The notes below the pieces were generated by a model. It made no database searches. It was not told where the DNA came from and saw only the letters and a list, made by a program, of their open reading frames with translations. Below are positions 6,985-12,920 of a stretch of 23,299 nt of DNA, piece by piece (positions within the stretch are counted from its first letter, which is position 1; the number at the start of each line of letters is the position of its first letter). The DNA is from a virus. The stretch is from positions 1-23,299 of the IMG/VR virus record IMGVR_UViG_3300040801_000926, one strand, 5' to 3'. Position numbers and translations under genes: made by a program.

Positions 6985-7821
6985 ATGTGGCTATATGAGG
7001 GGGAAGAATTCTCCGAAGACATCAAGAAGTACGAAGGGTTCGTTTATCTGATCGAAAATCTTACCAATGGACGAAAGTACGTTGGTAAGAAGTCGTTCTG
7101 GCAACGTAGAAAAAATCGCAAGACAGGTAGACGACAGAAAAAGGAAAGCGACTGGAAGAAATACTTTGGTTCATCTGATGAAGTGAAGGCCGATGTCAAA
7201 GAACTCGGTGAAGAAAATTTCAAACGCACAATCCTACGCTTGTGCATCTATGCCAAAGAAATGTCGTTCCATGAACAACGTGAGCAATGGGAACGTGGTG
7301 TCCTACACACGGATGAATACTACAACACCAACATCGGGGGCAAGTTCTTTGTAACCGAATCTGAGAAGATTTATGGGGTCGAGTACACCGTAACGACCAA
7401 AAACGATGCGTGGAGAGAAGAAGCAAGTGCCCGGATGACAGGGGACGGCAATATTGCAAAGCGTCCTGATGTACGGGCCAAACTTTCAGAAGCATCCAGC
7501 GGTGAGAATAATGCCATGTTTGGTAAGACGGGTGCCGATCACCCCCGGTACGGAACCAAGCATGGTCCAGAGTTCTCTGAGAAGACATCTGGGGAAAACC
7601 ACCATTCATATTCCGGTAAGTGGGTCACCCCGTGGGGTGTATTCACCAGCGTGGATCGAGCGAGTAAGGACCCGGCCGCTTGGCTAAAGGGATATGCTAT
7701 CCGAAGTGCGTGTTCAAATCCGGAGAAAAGTGTCAACAAGCGACACCTACAGTATGGGTACAGGAAAGAAGACTTGGGAAAAAGGTTCATCGATCTCGGT
7801 TTTTACCGAGAATTTGATTGA
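6985..7821 (+). CDS. GIY-YIG homing endonuclease with NUMOD-type repeats
   Basis: The 278-residue protein opens with MWLYEGEEF, then a GIY-YIG core (FVYLIENLTNGRKYVGKKS), the YFGSS motif and a Glu-containing stretch (SFHEQREQWE). The middle carries NUMOD3-like DNA-contact motifs (SGENNAMFG, GADHPRYG). A C-terminal segment (WVTPWGVFTSVDRAS, then AIRSACSNPEKSV) resembles helix-turn-helix DNA-binding modules of phage homing enzymes. ATG 6985 is preferred because GGGGG lies seven bases upstream; ATG 6979 is too close to it. The gene stands alone between tRNA and accessory genes. It probably cuts a neighbouring site in related phages to spread itself. Confidence 0.9.
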   Translation: MWLYEGEEFSEDIKKYEGFVYLIENLTNGRKYVGKKSFWQRRKNRKTGRRQKKESDWKKYFGSSDEVKADVKELGEENFKRTILRLCIYAKEMSFHEQREQWERGVLHTDEYYNTNIGGKFFVTESEKIYGVEYTVTTKNDAWREEASARMTGDGNIAKRPDVRAKLSEASSGENNAMFGKTGADHPRYGTKHGPEFSEKTSGENHHSYSGKWVTPWGVFTSVDRASKDPAAWLKGYAIRSACSNPEKSVNKRHLQYGYRKEDLGKRFIDLGFYREFD

Positions 7822-7846
7822 CACGGAACGAACCTTGCTATATACT
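7818..7846 (+). promoter_or_regulatory. Consensus sigma70 promoter for the tRNA cluster
   Basis: TTGACA at 7818-7823 and TATACT at 7841-7846 are separated by exactly 17 bases. The -35 box overlaps the stop codon of the GIY-YIG gene. It reads into the 24-codon frame and the three tRNA genes that follow. Confidence 0.85.
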
Positions 7847-7885
7847 ATATCGACATTGAAAATTTCCCCCAAATTCGAGAACGAC

Positions 7886-7960
7886 ATGAACGACCGCACA
7901 CGCACAATGCGAAAACGAAAACACGCTGCCAAGCGTGTGCGGTCTGTCGTGTCCGTCTGA
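7886..7960 (+). CDS. Possible 24-residue highly basic peptide
   Basis: A short frame starts at the first ATG after the 7818 promoter and encodes a peptide rich in Arg and Lys (TMRKRKHAAKRVRS). It has only a weak purine-rich site (CGAGAAC) upstream. It could be a real small peptide, a leader, or chance. Its position between a strong promoter and the tRNA genes is what makes it worth noting. Confidence 0.35.
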   Translation: MNDRTRTMRKRKHAAKRVRSVVSV

Positions 7961-7999
7961 TCCCCTTCTGATCTGACCAAGACACTATGACCCACACAT

Positions 8000-8075
8000 G
8001 GGTCCGTAGTGTAATTGGTAGCACACTATCCTTTTAAGTTAGCCAGTGGGAGTTCGAGTCTCCCCGGACCCACCA
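8000..8075 (+). tRNA. tRNA-Lys(TTT)
   Basis: The acceptor stem GGGTCCG/CGGACCC, the D-arm closed by GTGT/GCAC, and the anticodon loop CTTTTAA with anticodon TTT at 8033-8035 are all visible. The T-arm is GGGAG/CTCCC around TTCGAGT. CCA is encoded at 8073-8075. The anticodon stem has one T-T mismatch. It reads AAA and AAG lysine codons. Confidence 0.93.
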
Positions 8076-8084
8076 AACAACCAT

Positions 8085-8157
8085 GCCCCGGCCGAATGGA
8101 CGGAGTTGACGCTACGAACGTTGATGCGTGTAGGTTCGAGTCCTACCCGGGGTACCA
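8085..8157 (+). tRNA. tRNA-Arg(ACG)
   Basis: The acceptor is GCCCCGG/CCGGGGT with a G-T first pair. The anticodon loop CTACGAA carries ACG at 8114-8116, identical to the loop of E. coli tRNA-Arg(ACG). The stem TGACG/CGTTG has two wobble pairs. The T-arm GTAGG/CCTAC and encoded CCA are intact. The D-region is only 15 bases (CCG/CGG stem), the same short form as in tRNA-Arg(TCT) at 14413, which supports it as real. The A34 would need host TadA editing to inosine. Confidence 0.85.
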
Positions 8158-8162
8158 AATCT

Positions 8163-8239
8163 GGACCTGTCGTATAAATGGCAATTACCCCGGACTCTTA
8201 ATCCGGCTGATGAAGGTTCAAATCCTTCCGGGTCCACCA
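8163..8239 (+). tRNA. tRNA-Lys(CTT)
   Basis: The acceptor is GGACCTG/CGGGTCC. A perfect anticodon stem CCGGA/TCCGG holds the loop CTCTTAA with anticodon CTT at 8197-8199. The T-arm is GAAGG/CCTTC, the discriminator is A, and CCA is encoded. It reads AAG, which appears to be the favoured lysine codon in these genes. It is the second lysine tRNA within 250 bases. Confidence 0.93.
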
Positions 8240-8243
8240 ACAT

Positions 8244-8283
8244 GATAAATACCCTGTATTAACCAGATACGGGGTATTTTTTT
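8244..8283 (+). terminator. Terminator hairpin overlapping a late-type octamer, in front of an HNH gene
   Basis: AATACCCTGTAT and ATACGGGGTATT form a long stem (about 12-13 pairs, loop TAACCAG) followed by seven T residues, so it should end the tRNA transcript. The 5' arm overlaps GATAAATA (8244-8251, seven of eight T4 late bases). The 3' arm holds GGGG, the only ribosome-binding site for the ATG at 8284. RNA starting near 8257 would avoid the hairpin. Confidence 0.8.
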
Positions 8284-8634
8284 ATGAAGACGTGTCCGAA
8301 ATGTGGAGAGACCAAAGAACTATCCGAGTTCTATGATCGGGGGAAGACAGGCAACAAGATTGCATGGTGTAAGGATTGCATGAAGAAGGCCGGACGTGAG
8401 AGAATGCAAGATGTCAAGGCCAAGTGGCTTGAGTACAAAGGTGGTGCCCGTTGTTCGATTTGTGGCTACGACAAGTACATCGGTGCATTGGAGTTCCACC
8501 ACGTCAACCCAGATGAAAAAGAGTTCTCATTCTCAAAGATGCGGTCCTATAACTTCGAACGGGTCAAACCAGAACTTGACAAATGCATCGTGGTATGCTC
8601 GAATTGCCACAAGGAACTGCATAGCGAATTATGA
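8284..8634 (+). CDS. HNH homing endonuclease (zinc-binding)
   Basis: The 116-residue protein has an N-terminal zinc pair set (CPKCGE, WCKDC) and a C-terminal HNH nuclease domain: CSICGY, then LEFHHVNP with the double His, then VVCSNCHKELH. The ATG follows directly after the T-run of the upstream hairpin, so it is probably silent on read-through RNA and expressed from the late-type octamer. The stop overlaps the next ATG (ATGA). The gene sits next to the tRNA cluster, a common home for phage HNH genes. It could act as a homing nuclease or, less likely, have a host-directed role. Confidence 0.9.
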   Translation: MKTCPKCGETKELSEFYDRGKTGNKIAWCKDCMKKAGRERMQDVKAKWLEYKGGARCSICGYDKYIGALEFHHVNPDEKEFSFSKMRSYNFERVKPELDKCIVVCSNCHKELHSEL

Positions 8635-8828
8635 GAACCTTTTCTTTTTGTGACATTGATGGAACCCACGTCATCACAGATGCCGAAATCATCCGTGATT
8701 ACTTCCCCTATTGGTCTGGGAAGATGAAAGAAGTGGGTAAAGAAGACCTGATCAATCATGCAAATTGCATTGATGACTTCTGTGTCCTACACTGGGCATC
8801 GGAAATACTTGGAGATGATGAACTATGA
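8631..8828 (+). CDS. Hypothetical acidic protein, 65 residues
   Basis: The start is coupled to the HNH stop by an ATGA overlap and the end overlaps the next gene by four bases. The protein is short and acidic, with an N-terminal FSFCDIDGTHVITDAE segment. The DxDGT string resembles the first motif of HAD-family phosphatases, but the rest of that fold is missing in 65 residues, so the likeness is probably not functional. No family is assigned. Confidence 0.75.
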   Translation: MRTFSFCDIDGTHVITDAEIIRDYFPYWSGKMKEVGKEDLINHANCIDDFCVLHWASEILGDDEL

Positions 8829-9067
8829 ACAAAATCGAGCGTGCAAAGCGAATCGCTGAACTGGCCAGCAACCACGAATGTCTTACCGAGGCCCTTGGAG
8901 AATTGGCCGGGGGTAAGCGGTTCAGTATCCGTTCTGCCATGGGTGGATACGGCATGTACAACTATTCAAAGGACGCTTTCGACTTTCTGACCGATGAAGA
9001 CATCGGGGCCATCAACAAGCTACGTGCCCGCAAGCGTGCCATTGAAACCGAACTCAAGGCCCTGTAG
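8825..9067 (+). CDS. Hypothetical helical protein, 80 residues
   Basis: The start uses an ATGA overlap with the preceding gene. The N- and C-terminal helices are basic (IERAKRIAEL, KLRARKRAIETELKAL) and flank a glycine-rich middle (SAMGGYGMYNYS). The last ten bases, including the TAG stop, are also the first ten bases of tRNA-Met, so the stop is formed by tRNA positions 8-10. The function is unknown. Confidence 0.75.
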   Translation: MNKIERAKRIAELASNHECLTEALGELAGGKRFSIRSAMGGYGMYNYSKDAFDFLTDEDIGAINKLRARKRAIETELKAL

Positions 9068-9132
9068 CATATGGGTAATGCTTGCCCCTCATAAGGGTGA
9101 AGAATCCGGTTCGAGTCCGGCCGGGGCCACCA
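9058..9132 (+). tRNA. tRNA-Met(CAT), or tRNA-Ile2-like
   Basis: The acceptor is GGCCCTG/CGGGGCC with one T-G wobble. The D-arm is GCAT/ATGC around a GGGTA loop. The loop CTCATAA has anticodon CAT at 9090-9092, held by TGCCC/GGGTG. The T-arm TCCGG/CCGGC has one mismatch at its base, and CCA is encoded. CAT could mean elongator Met, or Ile after lysidine editing; base sequence alone does not decide. Its 5' end lies inside the preceding coding region. Confidence 0.88.
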
Positions 9133-9204
9133 TTCAAAAAAATCCTTGAAGTTTTCTCACCCATGACCGATAATACGGTTGTGGGTTGAGAAAACGACTG
9201 AGGA
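9133..9204 (+). promoter_or_regulatory. Early promoter/RBS cassette, copy 2
   Basis: The -35 TTGAAG (9146-9151) and -10 GATAAT (9169-9174) are 17 bases apart, directly after the CCA end of tRNA-Met. The leader GGTTGTGGGTTGAGAAAACGACTGAGGA is a slightly diverged cassette form and supplies the ribosome-binding site for the 9210 start. Confidence 0.85.
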
Positions 9205-9209
9205 CAATG

Positions 9210-9485
9210 ATGGAAACTTTCAAATTCAACGCTTCGGATATGGTCAAAGGCAAGACCAACTATATCCGCTTCAACACCCGGGCACGTCCCGAAAAATTCA
9301 TGCTCATGTCTGAGCGCACCGGCAAATGGATCATTGTCACCCTTGACAAGGAAGCCACAACCGACCTGTACATGAAAATGGAAGGTTGGGATGGTGAGTA
9401 CGATTGTGCCCTGTACAAGGGAACCACCAACGGTGGAATCGAAGTCACTGTCGAACTCGGCAACACCCCCTACGATGAATTCTGA
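9210..9485 (+). CDS. Hypothetical early protein, 91 residues
   Basis: ATG 9210 is preferred over ATG 9207 because it stands at a better distance from the cassette AGGA. The protein looks like a small beta-rich domain (FMLMSERTGKWIIVTLD, then CALYKGTTNGGIEVTVELG). It has no signal peptide or membrane span and no family is recognised. It is a one-gene unit between two promoter cassettes, a setting typical of small early phage proteins that act on the host. Confidence 0.8.
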   Translation: METFKFNASDMVKGKTNYIRFNTRARPEKFMLMSERTGKWIIVTLDKEATTDLYMKMEGWDGEYDCALYKGTTNGGIEVTVELGNTPYDEF

Positions 9486-9501
9486 GAATTAAACGACTCA
9501 A

Positions 9502-9574
9502 TTTCAAAAAAGACTTGAAGTTTTCGCCAAGACAACCGATACTATGGTTGTGGGTTGAGACAACTGAGTGAGGA
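9502..9574 (+). promoter_or_regulatory. Early promoter/RBS cassette, copy 3
   Basis: The -35 TTGAAG (9515-9520) and -10 GATACT (9538-9543) are 17 bases apart. From TTTCAAAAAAGAC through GAGTGAGGA this copy is almost base-for-base the same as copy 1. It drives the SprT-like gene at 9581 and the two genes after it. Confidence 0.87.
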
Positions 9575-9580
9575 AAAATC

Positions 9581-10129
9581 ATGAACCTGAGTGAAGCACG
9601 AATTCTTGCAGAACTGTACATCGAAAAATACCTGTCCAATCAGGATGGTGGTCGCTGGCATTTCGCATGGAACAATCACAAGCGCACCTATGGGATGTGC
9701 ATATATGGGAAGAAACAGATCGTTCTGTCCAAATTCCTGACACCGCATTGTTCCGAAGCTGAAGTGGAAGACACCATTCTCCACGAAATCGCACACGCAC
9801 TGACCCCGGGGTCTGGACACGGCCGTCTGTGGAAGATCATGGCCCGCAAATTGGGTGCCAATCCCTACTCCACCCGTGCGTTGGATGATGATCAGAAGGA
9901 AGCCGTCTCCGAACACTATAAGTGGGTGATGATCTACATGGGTGAACCGGAAAAGATCATCAAAGGGTACTACCGCAAACCGAATGCTACCACGTTCGCC
10001 AAGATCGGCCGCATGTGGCTTCGCAATCGCATGCGTGAGACCAAAGGCAAACTTACCATCGTCCCGGCTTCTGAGTACAAGAAGCTGAAGGCCCGGAAAG
10101 CTGTCAAAGAATCGAAATACACGTGGTGA
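9581..10129 (+). CDS. SprT-like zinc metalloprotease
   Basis: The 182-residue protein carries the zinc-protease signature HEIAH at residues 68-72 (catalytic Glu 69) and the third ligand region SGHGRLW (His 80). It is preceded by the SprT-type strand (YGMCIYGKKQIVLSKF). SprT/Spartan domains cleave DNA-bound proteins and are often carried by large phages. The C-terminal 80 residues contain a basic region (RMWLRNRMRETKGK, KKLKARKAVKESK) that could bind DNA. It is the first gene behind promoter cassette 3, so it should be made early. The target is unknown; removal of proteins trapped on DNA is an inference from the family. Confidence 0.9.
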   Translation: MNLSEARILAELYIEKYLSNQDGGRWHFAWNNHKRTYGMCIYGKKQIVLSKFLTPHCSEAEVEDTILHEIAHALTPGSGHGRLWKIMARKLGANPYSTRALDDDQKEAVSEHYKWVMIYMGEPEKIIKGYYRKPNATTFAKIGRMWLRNRMRETKGKLTIVPASEYKKLKARKAVKESKYTW

Positions 10130-10134
10130 ACGAC

Positions 10135-10488
10135 ATGAAAGCGAAACTTCTCGGTACAATCACCCCGGAAATGGTCATAGGACTGCGCCACTACCCCGGT
10201 GAGACGATTCAACACTTCAGTCCTATCGATGGGTATGTCACCCGGCCGAAGCCGGTGGTGAGGCTTGGAATCGGTGCACTGGGCACCTACCAAGCCGTGG
10301 ACATCGGCAAACGTGTGTACAAGGTTGGTTCTGTTCATCAAGTGGAAAACGTTGAACAGGTACAGAAGCGCACCGGTCGGACGTTCGAGCAACAAAAGGC
10401 CGCTGGTGAGGAAGCCATCAAACAGGCAAAGGCTAAGTATAAAGGTGAGAAAACCATCTGGGGGACAACAGTCTGGGCACCGGCATGA
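10135..10488 (+). CDS. Hypothetical protein, 117 residues
   Basis: ATG 10135 begins six bases after the SprT-like stop; two in-frame GTG codons at 10123 and 10126 are possible earlier starts. The N-terminal half looks beta-rich (KLLGTITPEMVIGL, VVRLGIGALGTYQAVDIG). It is followed by a charged helix (QVQKRTGRTFEQQKAAGEEAIKQAKAKYKGEK) and a short tail. It is in the same unit as the SprT-like gene and overlaps the next gene by four bases. The family is not recognised. Confidence 0.78.
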   Translation: MKAKLLGTITPEMVIGLRHYPGETIQHFSPIDGYVTRPKPVVRLGIGALGTYQAVDIGKRVYKVGSVHQVENVEQVQKRTGRTFEQQKAAGEEAIKQAKAKYKGEKTIWGTTVWAPA

Positions 10489-10718
10489 TCGATTCAGGAC
10501 ACAATCACCAAAACACATTCGGCACGTGTACCTTTGTGGAGTTCAAGGTTCACGTGTCTGAGTTCTTCGCCTTGGCAAAGACCGCAACGGCCGAACAGAT
10601 TGAACACGGGTTCAAAGCCCTGACGATCTTCTACTTTGGTTTGGATGAAGGCACTTCCGAACTGGACCTTCACCAAGCCGGGTTGTTGTTGGAGATGGCC
10701 GGTCGAGAAGTAAAGTAA
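10485..10718 (+). CDS. Hypothetical protein, 77 residues
   Basis: The start overlaps the preceding stop in an ATGA junction, so it is probably co-translated as the last gene of the cassette 3 unit. The protein is acidic and helical (EHGFKALTIFYFGLDEG, LDLHQAGLLLEMAG), with His and Asn near the N-terminus. It has no zinc motif, signal or membrane span, and its role cannot be read from the sequence. Confidence 0.77.
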   Translation: MIDSGHNHQNTFGTCTFVEFKVHVSEFFALAKTATAEQIEHGFKALTIFYFGLDEGTSELDLHQAGLLLEMAGREVK

Positions 10719-10721
10719 TCA

Positions 10722-10792
10722 GTTGAAAAAAAGACTTGAAGTTTTCTCGCCCATGGTCGATACTATGGACGTGGGTTGAGAACTAAGTGAGG
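10722..10792 (+). promoter_or_regulatory. Early promoter/RBS cassette, copy 4
   Basis: The -35 TTGAAG (10736-10741) and -10 GATACT... read here as CGATACTATGG, with GATACT at 10759-10764, are 17 bases apart. The leader is shortened (GTGGGTTGAGAACTAAGTGAGG) compared with copies 1 and 3. ATG 10798 follows the GAGG at a normal distance. Confidence 0.85.
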
Positions 10793-10797
10793 TTGAC

Positions 10798-11142
10798 ATG
10801 AGTTACCCCGTCTATATGACCAAGGCCGCTTTTACCGAACAGGCTTTCCGTCTCTTCGTTACCTTCGTGGTGCGCAACGGTGTACTGAGCCGTGGACAGG
10901 CACTTGAAGAAGTCGAGATCATGAAGTCTGCCGGAATGGACCTAACTTCTGACATGTCCATGACCGAACGTGAAAGCCGCTACCTGACCAAACAGCGTAT
11001 CGGTGCCAGCTTCCCGCTGACCCGGGCAGACCGCAAGAATCTGTTGCTGTCGCTGGAAAACGCAATCAACCATGCCACGTTCGATGACGAACTGGTTGGA
11101 AACCCTGACAAATACCTGATGTGGCACGGGGGTGCGGCATGA
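10798..11142 (+). CDS. Hypothetical early protein, 114 residues
   Basis: This is the first gene of the cassette 4 unit. The protein is mostly helical: a hydrophobic N-terminal helix (FTEQAFRLFVTFVVRNGVL), a polar middle (GMDLTSDMSMTERESRYLT), and a C-terminal helix (RADRKNLLLSLENAINHATF). It looks soluble rather than membrane-bound. The stop overlaps the next ATG. No family is recognised; a host-directed early function is possible from its context only. Confidence 0.8.
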   Translation: MSYPVYMTKAAFTEQAFRLFVTFVVRNGVLSRGQALEEVEIMKSAGMDLTSDMSMTERESRYLTKQRIGASFPLTRADRKNLLLSLENAINHATFDDELVGNPDKYLMWHGGAA

Positions 11143-11402
11143 ACAACGAAACCATTCTGGCTGATAGCCACCATGTTCAACTGATGGTTGACCGGGGTCA
11201 ACTGATCCCGTCATCGTCCCGGCCCGGGTCCGGCAAGTATGCCCTGATCCAGCGGATCAATGAGTACGACTACTCCGGTCAAGTGGTCGGGTCCCGTCTG
11301 GCCGTGTGTGCCATCGGCTACCGGCACAACATGCGTGCACAGTACCCGGACGCTGAAGTTCGGACGAAGGAATCTACCCGTTGCGCATGTTGCGGAAAAT
11401 AA
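11139..11402 (+). CDS. Hypothetical protein with C-terminal CACC motif, 87 residues
   Basis: The start is taken at the ATGA junction with the preceding gene rather than an upstream in-frame codon. The protein has a serine/proline patch (PSSSRPGSGK), a beta-rich middle and a C-terminal RCACCGK, where a CxxC pair could bind metal, although a second pair is missing. It ends right at promoter cassette 5. The function is unknown. Confidence 0.76.
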   Translation: MNNETILADSHHVQLMVDRGQLIPSSSRPGSGKYALIQRINEYDYSGQVVGSRLAVCAIGYRHNMRAQYPDAEVRTKESTRCACCGK

Positions 11403-11475
11403 TTTCAAAAAGGGGTTGAAGTTTTCCGAAACATGACCGATACTATGGTTGTGGGTTGAGACAACTGAGTGAGGA
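11403..11475 (+). promoter_or_regulatory. Early promoter/RBS cassette, copy 5
   Basis: The -35 TTGAAG (11416-11421) and -10 GATACT (11439-11444) are 17 bases apart, followed by the full-length leader GTGGGTTGAGACAACTGAG and GAGGA. It starts directly at the stop codon of the preceding gene. It leads a run of five overlapping small genes up to 12830. Confidence 0.87.
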
Positions 11476-11483
11476 ACTTGAAA

Positions 11484-11882
11484 ATGGCAATGCCGAAAAC
11501 CGTTTCTGAAGTCTTGAATCTTTCCAAAGAGTGGATGGATGCCGAGCAAAAAGCCATCGTTGATCTGATCGTCAAGAATGACGGTTCGATCCGGGCAACC
11601 AAACCGAAGGTTGATGAAACCAACCCGGTTACTGGCAAGGCTGCCTACGTGTGGAGAATGGTGGTCTTCATCGTGTCACCGAAGGGTGTCCACCAATGCT
11701 GGCCGGTCACCGCTGACTTCGATCTGCCAGCGTATGACGAATCCGGCAAGTGGTCTTCGGCACTCTCACGTGAGATGGCCAAGGAACTGAAGCCGATTGA
11801 AGACGCAATCATCGGGTCTATCCCGACCAACCAGTGGGCCGGTGCCATGCGTTGGGGCCGTGCCTTCGGTCGGATAGCATGA
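11484..11882 (+). CDS. Hypothetical early protein, 132 residues
   Basis: ATG 11484 fits the cassette 5 ribosome-binding site; ATG 11490 is an alternative. The protein begins with a helix (VSEVLNLSKEWMDAEQKAIVDLIVK), continues with a beta-rich domain (AAYVWRMVVFIVSPKGVHQCWPV), and ends with an acid-rich helix and a Trp-containing tail (NQWAGAMRWGRAFG). It heads a chain of tightly overlapping genes. No family is recognised. Confidence 0.8.
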   Translation: MAMPKTVSEVLNLSKEWMDAEQKAIVDLIVKNDGSIRATKPKVDETNPVTGKAAYVWRMVVFIVSPKGVHQCWPVTADFDLPAYDESGKWSSALSREMAKELKPIEDAIIGSIPTNQWAGAMRWGRAFGRIA

Positions 11883-12118
11883 GCAAAAAGACCCGTTTCA
11901 AAGGTCTGGACGAAGCCTTCAAAGACAAGATCAGAAGGCTTCGGAAACAGATCAAACATGCCCGAAAGAGTGGCAACATCGAACACAAGAAACGTTTGAT
12001 TGCCGAACTGAAGAGTGTCATCAAGGTACTGAAAAGTGATGGACCGGTTTCACGAAACCAACATAGACGGGGAGACCATCATCTTGATGGTCGAACCGCA
12101 CCGAATTACCATCGGTAA
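11879..12118 (+). CDS. Hypothetical basic helical protein, long overlap with the next gene
   Basis: It starts at an ATGA junction. The first 54 or so residues are strongly basic and helical (DKIRRLRKQIKHARKSG, KKRLIAELKSVIKVLK) and could form a coiled coil or bind nucleic acid. The last 25 residues (from about DGPVSRN) are encoded in the same 80 bases that start the next gene in another frame. Most overlaps here are 1-30 bases, so the tail may be an extension after loss of an older stop. The function is unknown. Confidence 0.65.
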   Translation: MSKKTRFKGLDEAFKDKIRRLRKQIKHARKSGNIEHKKRLIAELKSVIKVLKSDGPVSRNQHRRGDHHLDGRTAPNYHR

Positions 12119-12269
12119 CCGGTTCGAGTACAATGTTCGCATTCTCACGAACCGGACCCCTGAGATTAACCGGGGTCGGACCCAACAAGCGTTCGATTTC
12201 TTCCGGAACGTGGCACCACTGATACACCGGTCTGAACTGAAGGAAGGGTGGAAGAACTATGCCACGTGA
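12039..12269 (+). CDS. Hypothetical protein, 76 residues
   Basis: ATG 12039 overlaps an in-frame GTG at 12036. The protein is mixed alpha/beta (ETIILMVEPHRITIGNRFEY, QQAFDFFRNVAPLIH). It starts inside the preceding gene and its stop lies 11 bases into the following gene, so it is embedded in a coupled chain. No ribosome-binding site is obvious beyond weak purines, which fits coupled translation. The family is not recognised. Confidence 0.7.
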   Translation: MDRFHETNIDGETIILMVEPHRITIGNRFEYNVRILTNRTPEINRGRTQQAFDFFRNVAPLIHRSELKEGWKNYAT

Positions 12270-12699
12270 GATGAAAGACTGGGGTGGTCACATCATGTAC
12301 GATGGTGATCAGCGTAGGGCAATCGTCCGAACTGATACCAAGAAGATGGCCGCTGAACTGTTTGATGTGTCGATGAACTGTCTGAACGACTACTTCAGTG
12401 TCACCGGCAACAAAACGGAAAAGGCTGCCCTTGACATTGCCGGACCCAATGTGGTATTGGTAGAAGTCGAGAGAGACCGAAAGGTGTTCAAGAAATTGCC
12501 ATACAGTTTCCGGAACGTTCTTCCCCGGAAGATACCGAAACTGTCTGACCTGACACTGTGCAACGAATACCACATTGCGTGTATCATGCGTGACAACGGT
12601 GAGTTCTATCACGACTGGTACCAGCAATACATCGAACAACTTGAAGCTGAAATCGAAAAGCGAGGCATAGAATGGACCACGACAAGCAACTTGAAGTAG
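12259..12699 (+). CDS. Hypothetical protein, 146 residues
   Basis: The start has a strong purine tract (GGAAGGGTGGAAG) a few bases upstream; ATG 12271 is an alternative. The protein has a helical first half (TKKMAAELFDVSMNCLNDYF), a central beta region (NVVLVEVERDRKVFKKLPYS), and a C-terminal charged helix (QQYIEQLEAEIEKRG). It looks soluble. It overlaps the small membrane protein gene by 28 bases. The function is not recognised. Confidence 0.78.
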   Translation: MPREMKDWGGHIMYDGDQRRAIVRTDTKKMAAELFDVSMNCLNDYFSVTGNKTEKAALDIAGPNVVLVEVERDRKVFKKLPYSFRNVLPRKIPKLSDLTLCNEYHIACIMRDNGEFYHDWYQQYIEQLEAEIEKRGIEWTTTSNLK

Positions 12700-12830
12700 A
12701 AGCACTGAGTCATCCCCGGATTGAAGTCCCGGAAGACTACACCATGCCGAAAGCCGTGTTGGCCGCAAGCAAGTTCTTCGCAATCGTGATCATTGGATCG
12801 TTGGCCCTTGCCTTCATCCTCAGTTTGTAA
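12672..12830 (+). CDS. Small single-span membrane protein, 52 residues
   Basis: A 52-codon frame starts inside the preceding gene. Its C-terminal half is one hydrophobic span (FFAIVIIGSLALAFILSL) after a charged N-terminal part (MDHDKQLEVEALSHP). This gives a tail-anchored layout with the N-terminus most likely in the cytoplasm. It is the last gene before a strong terminator. Small membrane proteins in phage early regions often target host membrane functions or block superinfection; that role is speculative here. Confidence 0.65.
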   Translation: MDHDKQLEVEALSHPRIEVPEDYTMPKAVLAASKFFAIVIIGSLALAFILSL

Positions 12831-12864
12831 ATCCTCACATCAACCCACAATTGTGTGAGAATTG

Positions 12865-12904
12865 GGGATCGGCTAAATACCTTTTAGCTGATCCCATTTT
12901 TTTT
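12865..12904 (+). terminator. Strong terminator with late-type octamer in its 5' arm
   Basis: A 13-base-pair stem (GGGATCGGCTAAA with TTTAGCTGATCCC, one G-T pair) closes a TACCT loop and is followed by eight T residues. It ends the cassette 5 unit. GCTAAATA at 12872-12879 (six of eight T4 late bases) lies in the 5' arm and loop, so an RNA starting near 12885 could not form the terminator. Confidence 0.88.
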
Positions 12905-12920
12905 CTATCAGAACAAAGAC

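Noticed and set aside
8170-8178. TATAAATG resembling a late promoter
   Set aside because: It lies inside the D-arm of tRNA-Lys(CTT), has one mismatch and is explained by the tRNA sequence.
6941-8634. A group I intron around the GIY-YIG or HNH genes
   Set aside because: The flanking genes are complete and no split coding region or intron core pairing was seen.
8631-8828. HAD-type phosphatase from the DIDGT string
   Set aside because: At 65 residues the protein lacks the other catalytic motifs of that family.
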